Shown: positions 32,933 through 43,120, counted from the first letter of the stretch. The stretch: 64,000 nt of DNA from Sphingobium lactosutens DS20 (GCF_000445105.1 NZ_ATDP01000103.1:1-64000), one strand, 5' to 3'. The notes: a model not told the origin generated them from the letters alone. Made by a program: numbers and translations.

Positions 32933-33184
32933 ATGTCCTTCACGCAACTCGACCCGCCCCTTCCCGTCGATGTCCAGGGCAAGGGGAAGGGCTTTGCCTT
33001 TGCCGTCATCGACTATGGCCAAGAGCATAACCTCATCTGGGTGACGGGGCTAAGCGATTCGGGCGAAATCTGGTGCGCGCCCAACCCCATGGTCCGTTTG
33101 CAGACCAACTGGACGATGGGGCGGGAGCCTCACCCCGGCGGCGACTGGCAGGGCGTGACACTCGCCCCGCTCAAGCCCAGCTAG
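32933..33184 (+). CDS. conserved small hypothetical protein
   Basis: 83 residues starting MSFTQLDPPLPVDVQGKGKG. The pattern 'ldpPlPv.v.gkG.g.A..viDYg.e.dl.WV......GeiW.apNp.vR...NwtmGR' is a recurrent small protein in alphaproteobacteria. No signal or membrane segment. Function unknown. Convergent with the GGDEF-EAL gene, seven bases apart. Confidence 0.7.
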   Translation: MSFTQLDPPLPVDVQGKGKGFAFAVIDYGQEHNLIWVTGLSDSGEIWCAPNPMVRLQTNWTMGREPHPGGDWQGVTLAPLKPS

Positions 33185-33191
33185 AGGGACC

Positions 33192-35810
33192 TCAGGAGGC
33201 CAGCGCGCGCGGCTGGGCCCGAAGGGATGCGAGATCGATCGAACGATCGAAAACGACGCCCATCCGGTCATCCTTGGACCAGCGCGCGGTCGCCTGCACC
33301 ACCAGCCGGTCGGACAGTTCGACCGAGAAACTCGTGCCGACGGGCACATTCCATAGCCCTTCGATCAGCGCGCCCGTCTCGGAAATATTGCGCACCCGGC
33401 CGGTGTAGCTGTGCCCGTCATGATGCACCGCAACCGTCCGCAACATCGTCTTGCGCTCGGGTCGACTGGACCGATAGCCCTTGGGCACAGCCGCGGTGGT
33501 AACGCCGCCGCGGTGGGCGATCAGCACATCCTCCATCGGCATCGGCCGTCCATAGATATAGCCCTGAATATGGCTGCATCCCAATTGCCGGATCAGCGCC
33601 AGCTCGTCCTGTGTTTCCGCGCCTTCGGCCGTTGTGTCCATGTCCAATGCTTCGGCCAGGCTGACAATCGCCTTGATGATGGCGCTGTTGCGGCTGCCCT
33701 TGATCGCGGCGCCGCGCACGAAACTCTGGTCGATCTTGATCTTGTCGAACGGCGCTTTCTTGAGATAGCCGAGTGATGAATAGCCGGTGCCGAAGTCATC
33801 AAGCGCCAGCCGCACGCCCAGGGATTTCAGCCGCGCAAACATCGAGTCGGTGTCCGAATCGTCGTTCAGGAACACGCTTTCGGTAATTTCCAGCTCCAAC
33901 CGCTCCGGCGTGAGTTGCGCGGCCGCCAGCGCATTCATCACGGTCGAGGGGAAGCCGGGATTGGCGAATTGCGTGGGAGAGACATTCACCGCGACGCGAA
34001 TGCCCTCTGGCCATTGCGCCGCATCCAGACACGCGGTGCGCAGCACCCATTCGCCGAGCGGCCCGATCAGCCCGGTATCCTCGGCGATCGGGATGAACAA
34101 AGCAGGCGAAATCGGCCCGCGGGTCTGATGGTTCCAGCGCAGCAGCGCTTCATAGCCCGTAATCTGTTCGGTGCGTGACGACACGACCGGCTGATAGACC
34201 AGGTGCAACCCATCGGCAGCCAGCGCGTGGCGCAGATCCTCCTCCAGCTTGCGCCGGTCTTCGGCATCGGCGTGCATTTCGGGCGCATAAAAGCGGTGCA
34301 CCCCACGCCCGTCGCCCTTGGCGGCGTACAGCGCCAGGTCCGCATTGCGGATCAGCGCTTCGGCCGTCACGCCATCCTGGGGGGACATCGACACGCCGAT
34401 CGACACGCCGATGACCACCGATGTCCCTTCGATATTATAGGGTTCGGCCACCGTCGCGATGATCGCCTTGGCCAGAAGTTCCAGGCTGCTTTTGTCATGG
34501 TGACGCGGCAACAATATCTTGAACTCGTCGCCGCCCTGTCGCCCGACCAGCCCCTTGTCCCCCACCACGCGCTGCAAACGCTGGCTGACCTGGCGCAACA
34601 GCGCATCGCCAGCCGGATGGCCCAACGAGTCGTTGACGCTCTTGAACCGGTCAAGGTCCAGCATCATCAGCGTGCATTCGCCCGGTCGGCCATGGCGTGC
34701 CGCCACCGCCTGCTCTAGCGAACGGAGCATCTGGATGCGGTTGGCAAGGCCGGTCAGCGAATCATATTGCGCCAGTCGCGTCACTTCTGCCTGGCTGCGG
34801 CGCATTTCGGTAAGGTCGGTACCCGACCCACGAAAACCGTGGAACTGGCCATATTCGTTGAACACCGGCTGGCCGGAAATCGACCACCAGCGCTCTTCCT
34901 TCGACAGGGCCGCACAAACGGGGATTTCGGAAAAGCCAGTGCGGGCCGACAGGTGAAAGCCGAGCGTGCGCTCGCCATCGCCGGCCTGCCGGTCGCCTGG
35001 ACGCAATATGTCGGTGAAGGCCCGCCCGATGAGGCTGCCGCACGGCAATTTCAGCGTTTCGCACAGCGTATCGGAAATATAAGTCAGGTTTCCCTGCCGG
35101 TCGGTTTCCCAGAACCAGCCACGCCCGCTGCGCTCATGTCCCTGCAACAGCCGGTCCGATCGCTGGGCGCGCAAATCCTGGCGATGCATCGCCATGGCGC
35201 GATCGCGATCGACCGAGGCCTGCCTGACGGTGGCGACCGCCATGACCAGCAAACCGCTGGACAACAGGCCGATCGGGATCAGCCCGGCGCTGCCGATAAG
35301 GGCCGCCACCAGCACGCCAAGAAAATAGCTCATACCCAGCAGACGTCGGTCGCCGACGATACAGGCCACCAGCAAGGCCACCACCAGTTCGGAAAGAGCG
35401 GTCAACAGCGGCGAGGCGGTTTGAGTCCATCCCAGCGCGCCGGCGATCCAGGCGCTGTAGCTCAGCCCGGACAGAAACAGCATGGGCAACATGGCCCAGG
35501 TCTGGATATGGGGTCGCAAGCGGCGGAACCGGTCCTTGCGCGGCACTATCATCAATGCGCCGTCGACCAGGAACATCAGCCCCAACAACAAAAATTGCGA
35601 CCAGTCCTGCGGGCGAAAGACGAGCAGGCCCAGCATCAGCATCACGCAGATTTTGGACAGCAAAATCAGCGGCCACAGCCGCGCGATGTGGAGGAAACTG
35701 CCACAGATCCAGGTCGCCGCGACATCGGTGCCGCTTCGCGTCAGGCCAAGCGCCATCAACAAAGTCGCAGGCCGTGACAACTCTGGGGAAGACGCGCGTT
35801 TCAGAGACAT
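33192..35810 (-). CDS. membrane GGDEF-EAL protein with PAS and PilZ domains
   Basis: 872 residues. N-terminal 5-6 membrane helices (about 38-205), a PAS domain (about 232-345: FWETDRQGNLTYISDTLC), a GGDEF domain with intact RQGGDEF, an EAL domain with intact GYEALLRW, ELEITESVF, DDFGTGYSSL and KIDQSFVRG, and a C-terminal PilZ-like domain (RPERKTMLR, then VRNISETGALIEG). It can in principle make, cut and bind c-di-GMP at the inner membrane. Transcribed in the same direction as dnaN upstream. Confidence 0.92.
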   Translation of the reverse strand: MSLKRASSPELSRPATLLMALGLTRSGTDVAATWICGSFLHIARLWPLILLSKICVMLMLGLLVFRPQDWSQFLLLGLMFLVDGALMIVPRKDRFRRLRPHIQTWAMLPMLFLSGLSYSAWIAGALGWTQTASPLLTALSELVVALLVACIVGDRRLLGMSYFLGVLVAALIGSAGLIPIGLLSSGLLVMAVATVRQASVDRDRAMAMHRQDLRAQRSDRLLQGHERSGRGWFWETDRQGNLTYISDTLCETLKLPCGSLIGRAFTDILRPGDRQAGDGERTLGFHLSARTGFSEIPVCAALSKEERWWSISGQPVFNEYGQFHGFRGSGTDLTEMRRSQAEVTRLAQYDSLTGLANRIQMLRSLEQAVAARHGRPGECTLMMLDLDRFKSVNDSLGHPAGDALLRQVSQRLQRVVGDKGLVGRQGGDEFKILLPRHHDKSSLELLAKAIIATVAEPYNIEGTSVVIGVSIGVSMSPQDGVTAEALIRNADLALYAAKGDGRGVHRFYAPEMHADAEDRRKLEEDLRHALAADGLHLVYQPVVSSRTEQITGYEALLRWNHQTRGPISPALFIPIAEDTGLIGPLGEWVLRTACLDAAQWPEGIRVAVNVSPTQFANPGFPSTVMNALAAAQLTPERLELEITESVFLNDDSDTDSMFARLKSLGVRLALDDFGTGYSSLGYLKKAPFDKIKIDQSFVRGAAIKGSRNSAIIKAIVSLAEALDMDTTAEGAETQDELALIRQLGCSHIQGYIYGRPMPMEDVLIAHRGGVTTAAVPKGYRSSRPERKTMLRTVAVHHDGHSYTGRVRNISETGALIEGLWNVPVGTSFSVELSDRLVVQATARWSKDDRMGVVFDRSIDLASLRAQPRALAS

Positions 35811-35894
35811 GCCTCTCTTCTACGCGCGATCTATTGACAGAGACTTACTTTCAAACAGTAATCCAGGAAGCGAGAGACTATGCCGCCCCTGCCA

Positions 35895-37007
35895 TCACAC
35901 CCGCATCGGCATCAGAACATATAGCGCCGGACTGGCGTCATTTTCCCGGATCAGCGTCGGCGCAGCCGCATCGGCCAGATGCAGTTCGACAAGGTCGCTG
36001 TCGATCTGCCCCAATATGTCGAGCAGATAGCGGGCGTTGAACCCGATATCGAAGCCTTCGCCCTGAAATGCGCCGGGGACTTCCTCGGCCGCCGTGCCAT
36101 TTTCGGGACTGGTGACCGACAGGGTGATACGGTCCTTGTCCAGGCTCATCTTGACCGCGCGCGTCTTTTCCGTGGCGATCGTCGCGACGCGATCGACGCC
36201 ATCTTCGAAACTGCGCGGGTCGATCTTGAGCAGCTTGTCATTACCGGTCGGAATGACGCGGCTGTAATCGGGGAAAGTGCCGTCGATCAGCTTGCTGGTC
36301 AGGATCGCGCTGCCCAGCCCAAAGCGGATCTTGCTCGCCGACAGGCTGATCTGCACCGATCCCTCCACTTCATCGAGCAGCTTGCGCAATTCGCCGATGC
36401 ATTTGCGCGGCACGATGATGCCGGGCATGCCATCGGCGCCATCGGGGCGCGGCACGGTTACGCGGGCCAGACGGTGGCCGTCGGTCGCGGCGGCCTTCAG
36501 CACCGGCTGCCCCTCATCCGACACATGGAAATAAATGCCGTTCAGATAATAGCGCGTTTCCTCGGTCGAAATCGCGAAGCGCGTCTTGTCGATGATCTGC
36601 TTCAGCGTCTCAGCGGGCAATTCGAACTGCGTAGGAAGGTCGCCCTCCGCAATCACCGGAAAATCGTCGCGCGGCAGCGTCGACAGGTTGAAGCGCGCGC
36701 GGCCCGCCTGGATCAGCATCTTGCCGTCGGCCGCCTGCAACGACACTTGGCTGCCTTCGGGCAGTTTGCGGGCGATGTCGAACAAGGTGTGGGCGGAAAT
36801 GGTCGTCGCGCCGGGCTGTTCCACCTGGGCGGAAATGCTTTCCACCACCTGAAGGTCAAGGTCGGTCGCCATCAGCTTGATCGCGCCGTCGGCCGATGCC
36901 TCGATCAGCACGTTGGACAGGATCGGAATGGTATTGCGCCGCTCGACCACCGACTGGACGTGGCTCAGGCTCTTGAGGAGCGTTGCGCGTTCGATGGTGG
37001 CCTTCAT
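35895..37007 (-). CDS. dnaN: DNA polymerase III subunit beta (sliding clamp)
   Basis: 370 residues from ATG 37007 (MKATIERATLLKSLSHVQSV). The clamp encircles DNA and tethers polymerase III. Three-domain signatures are present: ERRNTIPILSNVLIEA, ETRYYLNGIYFH, RLARVTVPRP, SRVIPTGNDKLLKID and the C-terminal YVLMPMRV, which is the standard end. Not next to dnaA here; recF lies 10 kb away, so the classical dnaA-dnaN-recF order is not kept. Confidence 0.97.
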   Translation of the reverse strand: MKATIERATLLKSLSHVQSVVERRNTIPILSNVLIEASADGAIKLMATDLDLQVVESISAQVEQPGATTISAHTLFDIARKLPEGSQVSLQAADGKMLIQAGRARFNLSTLPRDDFPVIAEGDLPTQFELPAETLKQIIDKTRFAISTEETRYYLNGIYFHVSDEGQPVLKAAATDGHRLARVTVPRPDGADGMPGIIVPRKCIGELRKLLDEVEGSVQISLSASKIRFGLGSAILTSKLIDGTFPDYSRVIPTGNDKLLKIDPRSFEDGVDRVATIATEKTRAVKMSLDKDRITLSVTSPENGTAAEEVPGAFQGEGFDIGFNARYLLDILGQIDSDLVELHLADAAAPTLIRENDASPALYVLMPMRV

Positions 37008-37169
37008 GTCCCTGTTCTGTCCGTTCTTTTTAAGCCGAGAGCCGGGGGTTCGGTCGAATCCCGGCGACACTGATGGATGCTTCTTCATAACCGCTGTTGC
37101 CGTCCCTGCAAGCGCGGCATCGCCCTTTCGTTACGCCTGCCGATTGCCCTGGGGGTTGCAAATGGGATC

Positions 37170-37691
37170 ATGCTGGGCTTTGCCATGGCGATGCGCCGCC
37201 CCCTCGCCTGCCTGATCCCGCTGCTGCTCGTCGCGTCGCCCGCCATCGCGCGCGATTCGCTGGGCATTTTCGAAAGTTGGGGCGCGTTTCGCGATCCTGT
37301 CGCAGGGCAATCGGCGCCGCGCTGCTATGCCATTGCCCAGCCTCAGGTCCGGCGCGGCCGCACGCCGCAGGGCTTTGCGTCGGTTGGCACCTGGCCCCGC
37401 GCGCATGTGCGCGGGCAGGTTCATATCCGCCTCAGCCGCGCCCGCTCCCCCGATGCGCCGGTTCGCCTCAGCGTCGGAGAACGTCGCTTCACCCTGGTGG
37501 CGGGACAGGTCGACGCCTGGGCCCCGGACGCGCGGACCGACGCCCAGATCATCGCCGCCATGCGTTCGGCGACCAGCATGAGCGTGTCCAGTGTCGGCGC
37601 GGACGGCCGCGCCTTTGCCGACAGCTACGCCCTACGCGGCGCGGCCACCGCGATCGACGCCGCCGCCCTGGGCTGCGCACGCCTGCGCTAG
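37170..37691 (+). CDS. secreted IalB-like protein
   Basis: About 173 residues. Signal peptide [18 protein letters not shown] (start at ATG 37170, 37185 or 37191), then [17 protein letters not shown], a [12 protein letters not shown] strand and [19 protein letters not shown]. The order resembles invasion-associated locus B (IalB) family periplasmic proteins, whose biochemical role is unclear. Divergent from dnaN and upstream of rlmN. Confidence 0.6.
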   Translation: MLGFAMAMRRPLACLIPLLLVASPAIARDSLGIFESWGAFRDPVAGQSAPRCYAIAQPQVRRGRTPQGFASVGTWPRAHVRGQVHIRLSRARSPDAPVRLSVGERRFTLVAGQVDAWAPDARTDAQIIAAMRSATSMSVSSVGADGRAFADSYALRGAATAIDAAALGCARLR

Positions 37692-37726
37692 GCGTCTGCG
37701 CCTTACATTTGCCCGAAAATTGGGCT

Positions 37727-39001
37727 ATGGGCGCGACCATGCAGACATCCGCCAGCCCCCTGATGCCGATTCCCGGCGCTATCGATCCTGTGCCCGTGCC
37801 GCGTGCGGTGACGCCGCGAGAGGATGGGCGCGTCGACCTCATGGGCCTGTCTCGCGCGCAGATCAAAAGCGTGTTCGAGGAAGCCGGGTTGGACGCCAAG
37901 GCGGCCAAGCTGCGCTCCAAGCAGATTTTCCACTGGCTCTATCATCGCGGCGAAACCGATTTCGATGCGATGACCGACCTTGCCAAACCCATGCGCGGCT
38001 GGATGGCGGAGCGCTTCGTCGTGGGCCGCCCGCAAGTGGTCGAGGCGCAGGTGTCGAGCGACGGCACGCGCAAATGGCTGCTGCGCTCGGACGATGGGCA
38101 GGATTATGAGATGGTCTTCATCCCCGACGCGGATCGCGGCACGCTCTGCGTGTCCAGTCAGGTCGGCTGCACCTTGAACTGTTCCTTCTGCCACACCGGC
38201 ACGATGCGGCTGGTGCGCAACCTGACGCCGGGCGAGATCGTCGGCCAGGTCATGCTGGCGCGCGACGCGCTGGGCGAATGGCCCAAGGGCAGCATGGCAT
38301 CGGCCAATGACGACGAGGAAAGCGACGAGGCGTCGCACTATACGTCGGACGGGCGGATGCTGACCAATATCGTGATGATGGGCATGGGCGAACCGCTCTA
38401 TAATTTCGACCATGTCCGCGATGCGCTCAAGGTCGTGATGGATGGCGATGGCCTTGCCCTCAGCAAGCGGCGCATCACCCTGTCGACCAGCGGCGTCATC
38501 CCGATGATGGCGCGCGCTGGTGAGGAAATCGGCGTCAACCTTGCCGTTTCGCTGCATGGCGTGACCAAGGATGTGCGTGACGAACTGGTGCCGCTCAACC
38601 GCAAATTCGGGATCGAGGAGTTGCTCGCCGCCTGCGCCGCCTATCCCGGCGCGAACAATGCCCGCCGCATCACTTTTGAATATGTGATGATCAAGGACAA
38701 GAATGACAGCGACGCGGACGCCCGCGAACTGGTGCGGCTGCTGCGGCACTATAAGCTGCCGGCGAAGGTCAACCTGATCCCCTTCAATCCCTGGCCAGGC
38801 ACGGATTATGAATGTTCCACGCCCGAACGGATCAGGCGCTTTTCCGACATCGTCTTCGAAGGTGGCATCAGCGCGCCCGTCCGCACCCCGCGCGGGCGCG
38901 ACATCATGGCGGCGTGCGGCCAGTTGAAAAGCGCCAGCGAAAAGAAGAGCAAGGCGGAGATGCGGCGCTTGGCCGAGGAGAAGCAAGCCGCGCTGGGGTG
39001 A
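37727..39001 (+). CDS. rlmN: 23S rRNA/tRNA adenine-C2 methyltransferase RlmN
   Basis: About 424 residues (ATG 37727 or 37739). This radical-SAM enzyme methylates A2503 of 23S rRNA and A37 of some tRNAs. The [11 protein letters not shown] motif gives the CxxxCxxC cluster. [55 protein letters not shown] and the C-terminal [14 protein letters not shown] (catalytic Cys) are all present. An acidic insertion ([12 protein letters not shown]) is typical of sphingomonads. Confidence 0.96.
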   Translation: MGATMQTSASPLMPIPGAIDPVPVPRAVTPREDGRVDLMGLSRAQIKSVFEEAGLDAKAAKLRSKQIFHWLYHRGETDFDAMTDLAKPMRGWMAERFVVGRPQVVEAQVSSDGTRKWLLRSDDGQDYEMVFIPDADRGTLCVSSQVGCTLNCSFCHTGTMRLVRNLTPGEIVGQVMLARDALGEWPKGSMASANDDEESDEASHYTSDGRMLTNIVMMGMGEPLYNFDHVRDALKVVMDGDGLALSKRRITLSTSGVIPMMARAGEEIGVNLAVSLHGVTKDVRDELVPLNRKFGIEELLAACAAYPGANNARRITFEYVMIKDKNDSDADARELVRLLRHYKLPAKVNLIPFNPWPGTDYECSTPERIRRFSDIVFEGGISAPVRTPRGRDIMAACGQLKSASEKKSKAEMRRLAEEKQAALG

Positions 39002-39040
39002 TACGCGGCTGGCAGGCCTTACCCTCAGGCGCGAGACAGA

Positions 39041-39072
39041 ACCCCGCCTGAGAAGGCGGGGTTTTCATTTTT
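39041..39072 (+). terminator. rho-independent terminator after rlmN
   Basis: ACCCCGCCT pairs with AGGCGGGGT around GAGA, followed by TTTTCATTTTTT. Confidence 0.9.
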
Positions 39073-39082
39073 TGGGGGACCG

Positions 39083-39508
39083 ATGATGACGGACGGCGAG
39101 ATTGACAACTTGGCCGATGGCTTCCTGGCCTGCACCCTGCCCAAGGAGCGCTGGACCCATGAGGCACATTTCGCGACCGCGCTCTGGCTGATTCTGACCT
39201 GCCCGGACGTGCATCCCGAGCGGGAGATGCCGGGCATGATCCGCCGCTACAATGAAAGCGTCGGCGGGGTGAACAGCGACATGAGCGGCTATCATGAGAC
39301 AATCACTCAGGCGTCGCTCCACATGGCGCGACGGCTGCTCGCCGGGCTGCCCGGTGATGCGACGCCCGCGACCGCGCTGGCCGCGCTGATGGCATCGCCG
39401 CTGCGCGACAGAGACTGGCTCTTTGCCTACTGGTTGCGCGACCGAGTGATGTCAGTGGCGGCGCGGCGGGAATGGGTTTCACCCGATCTCATGCCGCTGC
39501 CAGCATAG
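39083..39508 (+). CDS. conserved hypothetical protein
   Basis: 141 residues, helical. The motif LPKERWTHEAHFATALWLI with RRYNESVGGVNS marks a widespread uncharacterised bacterial family ('F..ctLP...WtH.AHl..a..yl'). No signal or membrane segment. It sits between two terminators, so it is a single-gene unit. Confidence 0.75.
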   Translation: MMTDGEIDNLADGFLACTLPKERWTHEAHFATALWLILTCPDVHPEREMPGMIRRYNESVGGVNSDMSGYHETITQASLHMARRLLAGLPGDATPATALAALMASPLRDRDWLFAYWLRDRVMSVAARREWVSPDLMPLPA

Positions 39509-39510
39509 GC

Positions 39511-39537
39511 AAAGGGCGGCCCGAACGGACCGCCCTT
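39511..39537. terminator. bidirectional terminator
   Basis: AAGGGCGG and CCGCCCTT form a stem between two convergent genes. Confidence 0.8.
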
Positions 39538-39562
39538 CCCTCATTCCGGCTTTCCCGGAGGA

Positions 39563-40072
39563 TCAGAAGCGGTAGCCGACGCCAACCATGGCAGCATCGC
39601 GTCCACCGACATTCTGTTCATACTCGGTGCGCTGATATTCGGCCGAGATATAGGTGTTCGGCGTCGCGGCGAATTCCAGGCCGCCGCCATAGCGCACGCC
39701 TTCCAGGCCAGCGCCGTCGCCATCGAATTCGAAGCGGGTCGAGGCATAGCCGACCTTGCCGAAGGCGAGGACGCGCGGGGTGACGACATAGCCGGCGCGC
39801 AGCGACGCGGCGATGTCGCGGCTGACGTCGAGGCCGCTGTCATCGACCGTGGTGTCGCCCAGGCTCACTTCCACGCCGCCCGTGATGCGGGGGGCAAGCG
39901 CGAGATCGTAGCCGGCGGTCACGCCGTAAGCGAAGCCATCTTCGCCGCCGATCTTGTCATAGCCCATGGTGACGCCGGCGCGCGGCCCAGTGAAGGGCGC
40001 AGCGTCCTGAGCGAAGGCAGGCGCAGAAACGGCGGTGGCAGCAGCAATCGCTGCGAAAATCACAGTCTTCAT
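39563..40072 (-). CDS. outer-membrane beta-barrel protein (opacity/porin-like)
   Basis: 169 residues. Signal peptide MKTVIFAAIAAATAVSAPAFA is cleaved before QDAAPF. Eight amphipathic strands alternate with Gly/Asp turns (RAGVTMGYDKIGG, ITGGVEVSLGD, RYGGGLEFAAT, TYISAEYQRTEY), ending in the outer-membrane consensus GVGYRF with terminal Phe. It fits small 8-stranded OmpW/opacity-type barrels. Specific function unknown. Confidence 0.85.
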   Translation of the reverse strand: MKTVIFAAIAAATAVSAPAFAQDAAPFTGPRAGVTMGYDKIGGEDGFAYGVTAGYDLALAPRITGGVEVSLGDTTVDDSGLDVSRDIAASLRAGYVVTPRVLAFGKVGYASTRFEFDGDGAGLEGVRYGGGLEFAATPNTYISAEYQRTEYEQNVGGRDAAMVGVGYRF

Positions 40073-40375
40073 AAAGTCCTCATTTTTATTCTGGTCGCCG
40101 TGACTTAGATATTCATCCGGCGTTCAGGTTCGATGCAAAGAGATCATGGCATTTTACCTATGGTCACTCCTGCTTCTATTCTCTCCATCTAAAGAGAGAA
40201 TGGAGCGCGTTGTGCATCATCATCGCGCAGGGCCCATCTAGGATCGCAGAAATCAGTTGCAAAGAGGGTCTGAATTTATTTCAATCAATTTCAGGCCTTG
40301 TGTTGCAAAACGGTGACATCTCTCCGGACCCAGCCCTGTGCGACCCCTGTCGACCTGTCATGAAAGTGCGCTAGC
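40073..40375. other. 303-bp divergent intergenic region
   Basis: No gene seen. ATTCTCTC (40178-40185) and GAGAGAAT (40194-40201) are a perfect 8-bp inverted repeat with an 8-base spacer, possibly an operator between the porin-like gene and the cytochrome gene. Confidence 0.5.
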
Positions 40376-41104
40376 ATGACCGCCATGAATGTGATGCCAG
40401 ACAGCGCCGACCCAATCGTCAAGCGCCACCGCCTGTCCACCCGCCTGTGGCACTGGCTAAACGCACTGCTGCTTTACATCCTGTTCACCAGCGGCCTTGG
40501 CATCTTCAATGCTCACCCGCGCCTCTATTGGGGGGCTTATGGCGCGAATTTCGATCCGGCCTGGCTGGAGCTGGACCGGTTCGGCAGCTGGTGGACATTG
40601 CCGGCCACCTATAATCTGGCGCTGTCACGCCATTGGCATCTGACGGCCGCGCCGATCTTTGCCTTTGCCCTGCTCGCCTATATGCTCTGGAGCGTGGTCA
40701 ACCGGCATGTCGGCCGCGACCTTGCCTTTCGCCGCGACGAGCTGGCCCCGCGCCATATCTGGCAGGACGTCAAGGATCATGCCCGTTTGCGCTTCCCCAC
40801 GGGGGCTGCGGCGCTGCGCTACAATGTCCTGCAAAAGGCCAGCTATATCGGCGTCATCTTCATCGCCCTGCCGCTCATCATCCTGACCGGCCTCACCATG
40901 TCGCCTGGTATGAACGCGGCCTGGCCCTGGCTCGCGGAGCTGTTTGGCGGACGGCAATCGGCACGCTCGATCCATTTCATAGCCGCCTTCGCGCTGGTCG
41001 CTTTCTTCCTGGTCCATATCCTGATGGTCCTCTTGGCTGGACCGGTGAACGAAGTGCGATCCATGATCACCGGACGCTACAAGGTGCCGGAGGAACGCCC
41101 ATGA
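40376..41104 (+). CDS. cytochrome b561-type membrane subunit
   Basis: 242 residues with four membrane helices: LWHWLNALLLYILFTSGLGI, HLTAAPIFAFALLAYMLWSV, GVIFIALPLIILTGLTMSPG and SIHFIAAFALVAFFLVHILM. Heme-ligating His candidates lie in the first (RLWHW), second, and last (HFIAAF, VHIL) helices. This matches the cytochrome b/b6 domain family that passes electrons between quinones and a periplasmic partner. It overlaps the next gene (ATGA), a molybdopterin enzyme, indicating one complex. Confidence 0.85.
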   Translation: MTAMNVMPDSADPIVKRHRLSTRLWHWLNALLLYILFTSGLGIFNAHPRLYWGAYGANFDPAWLELDRFGSWWTLPATYNLALSRHWHLTAAPIFAFALLAYMLWSVVNRHVGRDLAFRRDELAPRHIWQDVKDHARLRFPTGAAALRYNVLQKASYIGVIFIALPLIILTGLTMSPGMNAAWPWLAELFGGRQSARSIHFIAAFALVAFFLVHILMVLLAGPVNEVRSMITGRYKVPEERP

Positions 41105-41847
41105 TCATCGCCCGCCGCGCGCTGCTGCTGGGCGCGACCGCCGCGCTCACCGGCTGCGATCGCCTTGCCCGGAACGAAACTGTCCGAAACGCGCTTTTTT
41201 CAGCCGAGAATTTCCACAAATGGGCGCAGCGCAGCCTGATGGCGCGCGATGCTCTGGCGCAGGAATTCCGGCCCGACCAGATTTCGCCCGTCTTTCGCGC
41301 CAATGGCACGGCCAATCCTAACACGCCCGATTACAAGGCGATCTGGCGTACGGGCTTTACCGACTGGCGATTGCGCGTCGTTGGCAAGGTTTCCCGACCG
41401 CTGTCGCTTTCACTGTCGCACCTGCGCACCCTGCCCCATCGCGAACAAATTACCCGCCACGATTGCGTGGAAGGGTGGAGCGCGATCGGCAAATGGCGCG
41501 GCGTGCCGCTGCGCACGATCCTGGATGCGGCCGGCCTGCGACAGGATGCGCGCTATATCGTCTTTCATTGCGCCGACGATCTGGGGGGCGGCCGGCCCTA
41601 TTATGAAAGCATCGACCTCAACGACGCCTTTCATCCCCAGACCATCCTTGCCTTCGCACTCAACGACCAACCGCTTTCGGTCGCCAATGGCGCGCCGCTG
41701 CGCCTGCGGGTCGAGCGGCAATTGGGCTATAAGCAGGCGAAATATCTGATGCGGATCGAGGCGGTCGAGAGCATCGCCCAGATCGGTCGGGGCAAGGGCG
41801 GCTTCTGGGAAGACTATGCCGGCTATGACTGGTATGCGGGCATTTGA
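41101..41847 (+). CDS. periplasmic molybdopterin-dependent oxidoreductase
   Basis: 248 residues with a sulfite-oxidase/YedY-type fold. The N-terminus has a twin-arginine-like signal (ARRALLLGATAALTGC) ending in a lipobox, so it may be a Tat-exported lipoprotein. The Mo-coordinating Cys lies in HDCVEGWSAIGKW, followed by GVPLRTIL, SIDLNDAFHPQT and RLRVERQLGYKQAKY. Electrons probably pass to the co-encoded cytochrome b561. Substrate unknown; MsrP-like protein repair is one possibility. Confidence 0.85.
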   Translation: MIIARRALLLGATAALTGCDRLARNETVRNALFSAENFHKWAQRSLMARDALAQEFRPDQISPVFRANGTANPNTPDYKAIWRTGFTDWRLRVVGKVSRPLSLSLSHLRTLPHREQITRHDCVEGWSAIGKWRGVPLRTILDAAGLRQDARYIVFHCADDLGGGRPYYESIDLNDAFHPQTILAFALNDQPLSVANGAPLRLRVERQLGYKQAKYLMRIEAVESIAQIGRGKGGFWEDYAGYDWYAGI

Positions 41848-41878
41848 CGCCTGCGTAACGACGTGACAGTGGAGCCAT

Positions 41879-43120
41879 ATGAAGATATTCGAGCGCGTTC
41901 TCAAACGGTTGGTCACGCGCGGCCAACTGACGGTCCATTATGCCAAGGGCGGCAGCTTCACCGCGGGGCGGCCCGATCCCGATTTCCCCGACCTGGCGCT
42001 ACGCTTTCACGACAGCCGTGTCCCCTTCGACATCGTCAAAGATCCGCGCCTTGGCATGGCCGAGGCCTGGATCGACGGCCGCGTGGGTATAGAAGGCGGC
42101 GGCATCATGGAATTCATCTCCATGATCCGCGCCAATAACCCCTGGGAAGCCGGGCGATCCATCGACGCGAAAAGCCGCCTTTCCCGCAGCTTCAAAACGG
42201 TGCGGCAGAAATTGTGGCGGGCCAATCACAAATCGCGGTCAAAGGCGAATGTCGCCCATCATTATGACCTGTCGGGCGCGCTTTACGCGCTGTTTCTAGA
42301 CCGCGACCGGCAATATAGCTGCGCCTATTTCCCCGATGCGGACAATGATGCCGGCATCAGTCTGGAACAGGCGCAGGAAGACAAGAAAGCACATATCGCC
42401 GCCAAGCTTCTTCTGAAGCCCGGCATGAAAGTGCTGGACATCGGGTGCGGCTGGGGCGGCATGGCCCTGTATCTGCATCGCACCTGCGGCGTCGACGTGA
42501 CGGGCATCACCCTGTCGGAAGAACAGCTCAAGGTCGCGCGCCAGCGGGCGCGGGACGCCGGTGTCGCCGATCATGTCCGCTTCGAACTGATCGATTATCG
42601 TGACATGACCGGTCCGTTCGACCGCATCGTGTCGGTCGGCATGTTCGAGCATGTCGGCACCGCCCATTTCCGCACTTTCTATAACAAGTGCCGGGATCTG
42701 CTGGCGCAGGACGGCGTCATGCTGATCCACACGATCGGCCGGGTCGACGGCCCCGGCATCACCGACGCCTTCACCCAGAAATATATCTTTCCCGGCGGTT
42801 ACATTCCCGCTTTGTCGGAGATGATTCAGGGCAGCGAAGGCACACGGCTGATGGTGACGGACGTGGAGGTGCTGCGCCTGCATTATGGTCTGACCATCCG
42901 CGAATGGTATAAACGCACCATGGCGCACAAGGCGGAGATCGTCGCGCTGTATGACGAGCGGTTCTTTCGCCTGTGGACCTTCTATCTGGCGGGTGCGGCG
43001 ACCGTCTTCGAACATGGCGGCATGGTGAATTATCAGGTTCAATATGTGCGCGACCGCCGCGCACTGCCGATCACACGCGATTATATGCAGGAGGACGAAA
43101 GCGCCCTGCGCGGACGCTGA
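41879..43120 (+). CDS. cfa: cyclopropane-fatty-acyl-phospholipid synthase
   Basis: 413 residues. Transfers a methylene from SAM to unsaturated acyl chains in membrane lipids. SAM-binding VLDIGCGWGGMALYLH, the family entry KANVAHHYDLSGALYALFLD, CAYFPDADNDAGISLEQAQE, and YIFPGGYIPALSEM near the active site are intact. The N-terminal 100 residues form the usual lipid-binding region. It follows the Mo-enzyme gene by about 30 bases on the same strand. Confidence 0.95.
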   Translation: MKIFERVLKRLVTRGQLTVHYAKGGSFTAGRPDPDFPDLALRFHDSRVPFDIVKDPRLGMAEAWIDGRVGIEGGGIMEFISMIRANNPWEAGRSIDAKSRLSRSFKTVRQKLWRANHKSRSKANVAHHYDLSGALYALFLDRDRQYSCAYFPDADNDAGISLEQAQEDKKAHIAAKLLLKPGMKVLDIGCGWGGMALYLHRTCGVDVTGITLSEEQLKVARQRARDAGVADHVRFELIDYRDMTGPFDRIVSVGMFEHVGTAHFRTFYNKCRDLLAQDGVMLIHTIGRVDGPGITDAFTQKYIFPGGYIPALSEMIQGSEGTRLMVTDVEVLRLHYGLTIREWYKRTMAHKAEIVALYDERFFRLWTFYLAGAATVFEHGGMVNYQVQYVRDRRALPITRDYMQEDESALRGR

